Source of the DNA: Symbiodinium natans
Lineage: Eukaryota; Sar; Dinophyceae; Suessiales; Symbiodiniaceae
DNA length: 64,000 nt
Direction: 5' to 3'
Assembly: GCA_905221605.1 (NCBI GenBank)
Contig: CAJNDS010001491.1
Coordinates: 722,360-786,359 of the forward strand
In this document: piece by piece, positions 55,431-64,000 of the stretch
Numbering within the stretch: position 1 is the stretch's first letter
How the letters are laid out: each line of letters opens with the position of its first letter
Position numbers and translations under genes: made by a program
The notes under the pieces: model-generated
Databases searched by the model: none
Seen by the model: only the letters and a program-made list of their open reading frames with translations
What the model was told of the DNA's origin: nothing

Positions 55431-56090
55431 CGGCATTGGAGATGCCTTCGGAGCCTGACACAATTTGGGGCAGCTCTCCGAATTCTCGTCTCAATCTGTG
55501 CAATCCCGCTAGTTCTTAGTGCCTCATTCCCTCATTCACTGCTGGGAACCAACCAGTTGTGCACCATAGGGGCCGGAACAACTAGTAACATTATTCGCCC
55601 ATGGTCCGTTTATAACTATACTATGTAACCGCCCCAAGCCCTATTCCAATTTCTAAGGCCCCTACATTACCCCGTGTGTGGCAACATGTTCGACAATGAT
55701 ACCCTAAACCCTAAACCCTAAACCCTAAACCCTAAACCCTAAACCCTAAACCCTAAACCCTAAACCCTAAACCCTAAACCCTATGTTAAATGGGACGGCC
55801 CCTGGTTGAGTCGAACCGTTTTGGAGAACCTGCGCGAAGGTCTTCTTTCATCCTAAGCCCCTAAGCCCTAAACTCCCGAAACCCTAAGCCCTCAACTCCC
55901 GCCCTAAACTCCCTAAGCCCTAAACTCCCTAAACCCTAAACTCCTTCAGCCCTAGATCCTAAACCCTAAACCCTCCGGTTTCCGAGAGAGAGAGAGGGTC
56001 TGGGTCGCCTGGCCCTCGCTGAGCAGGCCCGGCGCCTGCCTGAGCCCTGCGAGATTGGTGACTGCCAGGACGACTACGCGACGCGCGGCG
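55431..56090. repeat. Unique stretch and CCCTAAA arrays
   Basis: 55,430-55,695 is unique; CCCTATTCCAATTTCTAAGGCCCCTACATTA at 55,638-55,668 is shared with 33,844 and, more loosely, 56,160. CCCTAAA at 55,700-55,785; CCCTAAACTCC variants at 55,850-55,975; a GC-rich island to 56,090. Confidence 0.8.
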
Positions 56091-56377
56091 TACTATAGGG
56101 GATTTCAAACCATAATCCCTTCTGGTCCCTTTCTAATTATACTACAAGAAGCCCCGAAACCCTGTTGATTGAAATTATTCAGGCCCCTATACTAGGATGG
56201 GGATTCGGGGGTACCTTATTGGGTTCCTTATGAAAAGGGGGATCCTACTATTTGTTAGGGGTCCCTTATTATCGTAGGGTGGGGATTCAGGTTTAGGACT
56301 CTTTTGGGGACCACATGAACCCGAAAACGGTTTATGGTTCCGATACCTTAATAGGAGTTACAGTAGTATCGGGTATG
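56091..56377. other. Remains of small dispersed elements
   Basis: GGGGGTACCTTATTGGGTTCC, GGGGGATCCTACTATTTG and AGGGGTCCCTTATTATCG match the element at 41,068-41,155. The element probably stands between GTGGGGATTC-like flanks. Confidence 0.5.
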
Positions 56378-56483
56378 CTAGGACCCAGAGTAGGCCCGTA
56401 CTCCTTTTTGGGGGGCTTCTATTCCCTTACCCTTTCAAGCCAGAAGGACCCCCTTTTAATTTCTAGGTTGCTCTTGGGTCTAG
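56378..56483. mobile_element. Small fold-back element, family CTAGGACC, copy 3
   Basis: CTAGGACCCAGAGTAGGCCC at the left, GGTTGCTCTTGGGTCTAG at the right; 106 bases, the most diverged interior of the three copies. Confidence 0.7.
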
Positions 56484-57130
56484 TTGTGCTAGTGCGGATT
56501 TCGGGCTTACATGTGTAGTTTTATGTTGGTTCATGTGGGTTTACACGGGTTTAGGGTTTATGGGGGGTCATAGGGTTTATAGGGTTTCCAGGGTTAGTAC
56601 GGTTTATGTGCAAGCAAGAGTTTAGAGCTTAAAGGGGTTTATTTGGGTTAGAGGGTCTACACGGGTGTATATGGGCTTATGCGGGTTTACATGGGTGCAT
56701 AGGTTTTAGGGCTGAGGGATTTAGCTGTTCCACCCGTGACGCCAAAACCCCAAACCGTCAACCCCGAACGCTAAACCTTGTCGAAACACTCAACCCTGAA
56801 CCCAAAGCCCTCAACCTTCAACCGTAACTAAGCCTAAGCCCTAAACCCTAAACCCTCAACCCTAAACCCTATAAACCCTAAACCCTAAACCCTTAAGCCC
56901 AGGATGCAGACACGCGCGCCCTTGGACGCCCCAGGCCGAGTGGGGGCCGTCAGGGCCCAATGCCCATGAATTGTGGAAAAAGGTTTAAGGCTTGTAGGTT
57001 TCTGAAAGGAAGAGTTAGAGGGTCGAGGATAAACCCATGCACCCTTTTTGAGGTACAGTATCCCTGACTCCCTGCCCCTTAGTTCGGGGAAAGCTGTTCA
57101 GTACATACTGCGCAGCACCTTCACAGTTCG
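56484..57130. repeat. GGGTTTA-like degenerate repeats
   Basis: TTTATGGGG, TTTACATGGG and TTTACACGGG phrases at 56,530-56,700 look like drifted heptamers; degenerate CCCTAAA at 56,745-56,895; unique to 57,130. Confidence 0.7.
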
Positions 57131-58060
57131 CATTCTGGGGGTTTAGGGTTTAGGGTTTAGGGCTTAGGGCTTAGGGTTTAGGGTTTAGGGTTTAGGGTTT
57201 AGGGTTTAGGGTTTAGGGACTACCCCTTAACTAGCCTAGACCCCATAAAGCTGCAGGTAAACAGGGGTAGGGTTTAGGGTTAGGTTGAGCTGAGCGCAGA
57301 GCGCCCGCCCGGCCCAGTTCCGCGGCTTTTCGCCCAGGCGCGGTGCGCATTTTGGCTTCGAATCGTGCGTCTAGGTGCGGCTTGCCCGCAGATTTCGGGG
57401 TTTGAGGACTGCATTGTCGAATATCGAACCCACCTCGACGGTCCCGCGCACTTTCTGATGCTCGCATCGCTCCGCGTAGCGAACGCGTGGCGGGGCGTAG
57501 GATGGGTTCGCCTCGCGCGTCCGTTCTAAGTCCGACTGCATGTCAATGTCGCAGTGTTGGAAGCGAGGCTCCCGCGTCAGTCTCGTGCGCATGCTGATTC
57601 TTGTGAAGTGCCGAACTGCTATCGCTTTTGACAAGGTCGCGGTCTTACTCTGTTTGGGCTCACGCTGGCACAAGTTGGGGCAACTTATTGGACGAAGGGG
57701 CCCTAAATCCTGAACCCAGAAGCCCTGAACCCTAAACCCTGAACCCTGAACCCTAACCCTAAGCCCTAAACCCTCAACCCTCAACCCTTAACCCTAGACC
57801 CTAAACCCTAAACCCCAAACCCGAAACCCTAAACCCTAAACCCTAAACCCTAAACCGCAAACCCTAAACCCCAGAAGCCCGAAGTGCTGCCTAGACCCTC
57901 AGCAGCTGTCTATACCCCCAAGCGGTCCGTTCGAAAGCCCGAACCCAAAGCCGCCAAAGCCCTTTGCGGTTTAGGGTTTAGGGTTTAGGGTTTAGGGTTT
58001 AGAGTGTAGGGTGTAGGGTGTAGGGTGTAGGGTGTAGGGTGTAGGGTACTTATACCCCAA
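57131..58060. repeat. TTTAGGG array, GC-rich unique stretch, CCCTAAA and GTGTAGG arrays
   Basis: TTTAGGG at 57,138-57,218. 57,290-57,700 is GC-rich unique DNA, open on minus (Arg-rich) and possibly exonic. CCCTAAA/CCCTGAA at 57,715-57,870. At 57,968-58,048 TTTAGGG switches to about six TGTAGGG units. Confidence 0.8.
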
Positions 58061-58110
58061 ATATTACTGTACCTAAGTAGGTTATAAGCAGACTTAGAAT
58101 TGGGGTTCTA
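58061..58110. other. Fragment shared with the 14,089-14,513 inverted repeat
   Basis: TAAGTAGGTTATAAGCAGACTTAGAATTGGGG matches the right end of the large inverted repeat with few changes. Confidence 0.55.
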
Positions 58111-58812
58111 AGTGGCCAAAACCCCAAACCCCAAGCCCCAAGCCCCAAACCCCAAACCCCAAACCCCAAACCCTAAACCCTAAACCCTAAACCCCAGACC
58201 CTAAACCCCAAACCCCAAACCCCAAACCCCAAACCCCAAACCCCTCACCCCAAACCCCAAACCCCAAACCCCACACCCCAAACCCCAAACCCCAAACCCC
58301 AAACCCCAAACCCCAAACCCCAAACCCCAAACCCCAAACCCTAAACCCTAAACCCTAAACCCTAAACCCTAAACCCTAAACCCTAAACCCTAAACCCTAA
58401 ACCCTAAACCCTAAACCCTAAACCCTAAACCCTAAACCCCCCAAAAACCCCAAACCCCAAACAACCCCAACCCCCCCCAAACCCCAAACCCCAAACCCCA
58501 AACCCCAAACCCCAAAACCCCAAACCCCAAACCCCAAACCCCAAACCCCAAACCCCAAACCCCAAACCCCAAACCCCAAACCCCAAACCCCAAACCCCAA
58601 ACCCCAACCCCAAACCCCCAACCCCAAACCCCAAACCCCAAACCCCAAACCCCAAACCCCAAACCCCAAACCCTAAACCCTAAACCCTAAACCCTAAACC
58701 CTAAACCCTATCCTAAACCCCAACCCCCAACCCCAAACCCCTCACCCTAAACCCCAAACCCCAAACCCAAACCCCAAACCCTAAACCCTAAACCCCAAAC
58801 CCCGAAACCTTT
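58111..58812. repeat. 700-bp composite CCCCAAA/CCCTAAA array
   Basis: Blocks in order: CCCCAAA, CCCTAAA, CCCCAAA, about 14 CCCTAAA, about 30 CCCCAAA with CCCCAA slips, CCCTAAA, CCCCAAA. The longest array in the window; switches between variants are sharp. Confidence 0.97.
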
Positions 58813-59700
58813 TCTCTGGCAGGTGTGCCCCATCGATCTTCTCCGCTCCTCCCGCACGACCGACCTCCTTTAGCGCGAGCTCTGAGATCCAGCACCGCAC
58901 GGGTAGTTCTCCTAGGGTCCTTTTGGGGCTCCTTATGGGTTTAGGGCTTAGGGTTTATAGGGTTTAGGGTTTAGGGTTTAGGATGGGCGCCGTACTCTAG
59001 AGGAGCCCCACATGGGACCCTCGTTCAGCGAACTGCCCACGTAGGTCCAGGATCGGTCCAGCTTCACGGCTTCGAGTGGGAGAAACATCGCGCGACAAGC
59101 CCGGATGTCAGGAGCGTTTTGGGTCCCTAAACGCGAACTCTCGTTAGGGTTTGGGGTTTAGAGTTCGGTGTAACCCCCAACCGAAAGGCTTCGGGTTCCT
59201 TGCCGCCTGGAGGTTGAGAGCCTGGCCGGATTTCGAGTTCAGGGTTTAAAGTTCAGGGCTTAGGGAAGTTTAAGGTTTAGGGAGTTCTTTGGAGGGAAAC
59301 TGTATGACAAGTTCCCCCCCCAAAGGGCTCACCCGAAACCCTGAACCCCAGACCCAAAGGGCTCGGAGACCCCCCCCCCCCTAGTAGTAAGAAACCCAAA
59401 GCCAAGCCTGACCCGAGACACTCAAATAACCCCAAGCCCGAACCACCCTTCATCCGAAGAGCCAAGTAGCCTCGAACCTCAACCCTAAACCCAAGCCTTC
59501 ACGAGCTTTCGCTTGGGGCTTGCGTTGTTCAACGACGGCTTTTGGCCCAAAGCGCTGGTGCTCTAGGTTCATGTCTAAACGATCCAGGGCGCTTAGGGTC
59601 TAGGGCCGAAGAGATGAGGCAAGACCCGGATGTAAAAAACCTAAAAAACCCTCTTCAACCCCCCAAACCCAAGAAGCCTTCACACACGACTCCCTACATA
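58813..59700. other. Mixed unique DNA and short variants
   Basis: 58,815-58,925 and 58,990-59,130 are GC-rich islands with no clear exon; TTTAGGG variants at 58,940-58,982; C tract at 59,369-59,381; 59,150-59,700 unique or degenerate. No gene supported. Confidence 0.55.
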
Positions 59701-60777
59701 ATGGCTTACCCGAAACCCGAAACCCGAAACCCTAAACCCTAAACCCTAAATCCTAAACCCTAAACCCATCCATCTACAAGTATCCATCTTCTTTAGCACA
59801 CACTTGACACCGCCATTGGGGAAGACCTGGCTTCAAGGCTTTCTCTCCGGGTGCCCAGGCGATCTGGGCTCCAGAGCATCGGGAGCATGGAGGAGACTCT
59901 GGTTTTAGGGTTCTTAAGGGTTCAGGGTTTAGGGTTTAGGGTTTAGGGTTTAGGGTTTAGGGTTAGGGTTCTGAAGGGAGGGGGGTTCAGGGGGGGTAGT
60001 ACCTAAAGAACCTTGGGAAGCTGAGGGAGCCTTCGGATTTATTGGGGAGTAGTACGGGAACCTTGGGTTACGTACCACCCGTGAACCCCCCCCCCTCCCT
60101 TAAGAGCCCTGTAAGCATAGGGTCAAGGTTGGAACCATGGGCCCTTAGTATGGTCCCTTGCCCTTGTTTACAGGGATTTACAGGGATCCGAAGTATCGGC
60201 CCTTGTTACGTATCGTGCATATAAGGGTAAAAAAAAAAACAAGGGACACAAATTTTGGGCCCATACTTCGGAACCCCTTGCACTTATAACCCAATTATAA
60301 ACCATGTCAGGGTAATTAAGGGGCTTATACGTGGGTTATGAATACGTACAGTTATACTTAGGTCATTAAGTGCCACGAACCTGTAAGTGGGGCTGTTGCG
60401 AGGCGACGTGGGAGGTGTCCCGGAGGCTTAGGCGCTTGGGGGTTTAGGGTTTAGGGGTTAGGGTCTTAGGGGCGTCAAGGATTTGGGGTCTAGGGTGTTT
60501 TCGACTTGTTTTTCTAGTAGGTTTAGGGTTCAAGCGGCTTTCGTTTTTTAAAAATATTTTGTAGGGTCAAGGTCCCTTCTAAAGGTCTCACCTAGTATCC
60601 CCGAAGATTATGTGACCCCAGTGCTACTTGCGCTTCTCTTTTGTAAGGCTCGGCTTTCTGAAGGGTTTAGGGTGGGATCTGGAGAGGTTCAAGCACTTCT
60701 GTGGGTCTATCGTCTTTCCAAACCTAAAGGCCCGAACCCTACACAAGCCTTCCTGCCCTAACGCCTAGAACCTAAAA
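59701..60777. other. Heptamer variants and fold-back fragments
   Basis: CCCGAAA/CCCTAAA at 59,708-59,765; TTTAGGG at 59,925-59,968. 60,090-60,300 has CCCTTGTTTACAGGGAT and CAAGGGACACAAATTTTGGGCCC phrases. 60,310-60,395 carries GTACAGTTATACTTAGGTCATTAAGTGCCACGAACC, part of the GAACCTCCAAGTA element. Confidence 0.6.
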
Positions 60778-61310
60778 GCCCTAAACCCCCTAAACCTCCA
60801 AACCCCGTAAAACCCCCTAAAACCCCCTAAACCCCGTAAAACACCCTAAAAACCCTAAAACCCCCTAAACCCCGTAAAACACCCTAAAACCCCCTAAACC
60901 CCTCTAAAACCCCCTAAACACCCCTTAAAAACCCCCTAAACCCCCTAAACCGCCTAAGCCCCCTAAACCCCCTAAACCCCCTAAACCCCCTAAACCCCCT
61001 AAACCCCCTAAGCCCCCTGAACCGCCTAAACCCCCTAAACCCCCTAAACCCTCTAAACCCCCTAAGCCCCCTTAAACCCCCAAACCCCCCTAAACCCTCA
61101 ACCCTAAACCCTTTCAGCCCCTAAACCGCCTAAACCCTCAACCCTAAACCCTATAAGCCCCTAAACCCTCAACCCTAAACCCTATAAGCCCCTAAACCCC
61201 CCAAAACCCTAAACCCCCCAAACTCCAAAACCCCCCCTAAACCCTATAATCCCTAAGCCCCCCAAACCCTAAACCCTAAACCCTAAAACCCTAAACCCTA
61301 AACCCTCAAG
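60778..61310. repeat. CCCCCTAAA nonamer array
   Basis: About 50 units of CCCCCTAAA, CCCCGTAAAA and CCCTATAAGCCCCTAAA; the last, a longer composite unit, repeats three times at 61,110-61,200. Confidence 0.95.
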
Positions 61311-62520
61311 CGGAGGGGGGGTCCCACGTCCCTTGCGCGCGCCCGGCACGCGAGGACGGTCACGTGAGCTTGATCGAGGCCAAGAGCTGCATCCCAGTGG
61401 GTTTTTTCCGTAAACCCTAAACCCTAAACCCTAAACCCTAAACCCTAAATCCTAAACCCTAAACCCTAAACCCTAAACCCTAAACCCTAAACCCTGAACC
61501 CTGAACCCTGAACCCTGAACCCTGAACCCTGAACCCTGAACCCTAAACTCCTGAACCCTCAAACCTCACTCCGACACCCAAAGCCCTGAACCCTAAACTT
61601 CAAGTTTTGGCGGCCCCGAAGTCAAAACACTTCGGATCCCTATAAACAAGGGTTTAGGGTTTAGGGTTCAGGGTTTAGGGATGCCTACGTAGCCCAGTAC
61701 CTTGAGCCCAATGAGTCCGGGTTCGGGCTGTAGATTTTAGGGTTTGAGTGAGCGTTCGGTGTGTAGGTTTCAGGATTGGGCTAACAGTTTAGGGTTAAGG
61801 GTTTCGGGTTTAGGATTTGGGGCTTAGGGCTTAGGGCTTAGGGCTTAGGGGTTAGGGGTTAGGGCTTAGGGCTTAGGGCTTAAGGGCTTAGGATGTTTGG
61901 CTTAGGTTTAGTTCTTCAACTCAACGCCACTGCAGGAAATGGAAGATTGGCTGTCAAGCGAGGACTTTGACAGCCCGGAGCTTATCTCACTTATTGCACA
62001 GGGTTTACTAAGGGTTTAGGATTCAGGGTTTAGGGCTTCGGTTTTGGGCTTGGGGCCAAAATGATTGGGTCAGGCGGTTACAGGTTAATGGGTGATTTTG
62101 TTAACCATATCTCCATGGGCCTAACCAATCACACGCTGCCTAGACTGAAAGGTTTCACGGGTTCATTGGTTGATGAGCCAATTGTAAACCTTAACCCTAA
62201 ACCTTAAACTTAAACCCTCAAACCTAAATCCTAAACCCTAAACCCAATCATAGGGCAGGCACGTCTCTTGCTTCGCGCCGTCAAAAGAATTCCTGTCGCA
62301 GGTTCACTGGTAGGCCCGCAAGTGCCCCTACGACTCTAGGACTTCTCACTACTTTAGGTCTTGGACTCTTGCAAAAGACGAATGACTGATCCAAAGGATG
62401 CGTACCGCAGGTAGCAGATACAGCAACGCTCCGTTGTTCATCGTGGGCCGGTTTTGGTGCGGACTGACATTTTCATGTCAAGTGTGCTCTGTTGGTGAAC
62501 GTTGAGGTCCTCCAAGCTCA
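61311..62520. repeat. CCCTAAA/CCCTGAA array and unique DNA
   Basis: CCCTAAA then eight CCCTGAA units at 61,412-61,545; TTTAGGG at 61,650-61,680; GCTTAGG units at 61,815-61,890; 61,915-62,010 is an exon-like island; 62,060-62,170 holds CCAATCA/TGATTGG words in both orientations; 62,255-62,520 unique. Confidence 0.75.
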
Positions 62521-63340
62521 CACTCCCAAGTCTGAACCCCAAGCCTTAAAACCCAAAGCCCTAAGCCCTAAGCCCTAAGCCCTAAACCCTAAACCCCAAC
62601 CCCCAAAACCCCAAAACCCTGAAACCCTAAACCCTAAAACCCTAATCCCTCAAAACCCTAGCCTCCTGCGCCCCGAAGCCTGAGGCACAGGGGTTGAACT
62701 ATAAACCTGAAAGCCGCTTTAGAGTCTGATGAAGTCAGTTTCAGAAGGGCTGTTTTCCATGGCTCAAGGTTTAGAGTTTAGGGTTAGATGAAGTTTCAAC
62801 TTTCATTGCTGGGGGGGGGGGTGCGTTCAGGGCCTTTTAACGTTTCTCAGGGGTTTGGGAGGTATTTGCGGTGTTGTGCTTTGGGTTTCGGGTTTAGACC
62901 GCAGGGTTTTAAGTTCCCTATAGACGCACCCCAAGCCCTAAACCCTGTACTCAACCCTAATGCCCTGATTGAGCCCTAGACCCCCCATGTGTAGGGTTTG
63001 GGGTTACCAGGTGCCTGGCGCGAGTGCTACGCCGGCCACTGAGCTGCTGCTCCTGCCTGCAACCCTAGGGCCCTGAGGCCCTGAGCGTTTAGGGTGTAGT
63101 TAGGGTTTAGGGTGTAGGGTTTGGGGGTTTAGGGGTTCAGGGGTTTAGGGTTTAGGGTTTAGGGTTTAGGGTTTAGGGTTTAGGGCTAGGTTCGGGTTTC
63201 GTGTTGAAGGTTTAGGTTTTTGGGTTGAGCGTTGCGGAGTTAGGGCTTGTCCCTGCAATACCCTCCATGGCATCCTTCGAGTGCAGCTGTACAGCCTCCA
63301 CCCGAGCAGCCCTAGCAAGTATTTTGCAACATCCCGGCTG
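62521..63340. repeat. CCCTAAG/CCCTAAA variants, unique islands, TTTAGGG array
   Basis: Variants at 62,540-62,660; G tract at 62,812-62,822; TTTAGGG at 63,140-63,186. Islands at 63,010-63,080 and 63,240-63,330 are non-repetitive without a recognised gene. Confidence 0.75.
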
Positions 63341-63917
<577 letters not shown>

Positions 63918-64000
63918 AGATAGATAGACAGATAGATAGCTAGCACTCCTAGGGAATATTAGGAGTATTCGTGTTTTGGTTCAAAGAGGGCACAGTATCA

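Overview
The window looks like nuclear DNA of a dinoflagellate, most likely a Suessiales/Symbiodiniaceae-type genome. Four things point there. Interstitial telomere-type heptamers (TTTAGGG/CCCTAAA) lie between almost all other sequence, in both orientations. A seven-exon ankyrin gene has GA, GC and GT intron donors, with the intron start repeated in the downstream exon. A Ty1/copia element has the gag-pol organisation I associate with dinoflagellates. The element's LTR holds a 12-base match to the 3' end of the dinoflagellate spliced leader. Species cannot be fixed from sequence alone.

Layout. Bases 1-10,900: a possible signal-peptide exon (58) and a series of short exons, at least six carrying a new-looking Cys/Trp motif (C-x2-W-C-x-W-V-P, then S-W-Q-Y-x3-C-x2-C), separated by telomere-repeat introns. 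Bases 10,900-19,640: heptamer arrays, a 100-bp-arm inverted repeat, microsatellites and a CCCTGG hexamer array. Bases 19,650-21,844: the ankyrin gene, the best-supported host gene, 257 codons when spliced. Bases 21,850-42,340: dispersed exon-like pieces (P-loop-like and EF-hand-like on the minus strand, others on plus), several small fold-back elements, many arrays, and two more copies of the sequence that forms ankyrin intron 3. Bases 42,349-52,016: a 9,668-bp copia-type LTR retrotransposon. Bases 52,017-64,000: arrays of variant heptamers/octamers, fold-back copies and a large TGCG/TG tract.

The retrotransposon is the richest object. It has 223-bp LTRs (three differences), a CCCTA target duplication, and a primer site matching the anticodon arm of initiator tRNA-Met (half-tRNA priming). 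Gag carries CCCH and CCHC fingers. Pol carries two tandem retropepsin-like domains, a cytosine-methyltransferase-like segment, integrase, a segment with the full residue pattern of a 2-oxoglutarate/Fe(II) oxygenase, RT, RNase H and a two-helix membrane tail. A nonsense codon, several frameshifts and loss of the RT fingers break this copy.

The second theme is intron birth. The ankyrin introns, and probably those of the Cys/Trp gene, look like insertions. One intron is simply about 11 TTTAGGG units between duplicated GACGATGAG. Another belongs to a dispersed family that always ends in CTAG. Much of the repeat landscape may therefore be introner-like DNA inside genes rather than inert filler.
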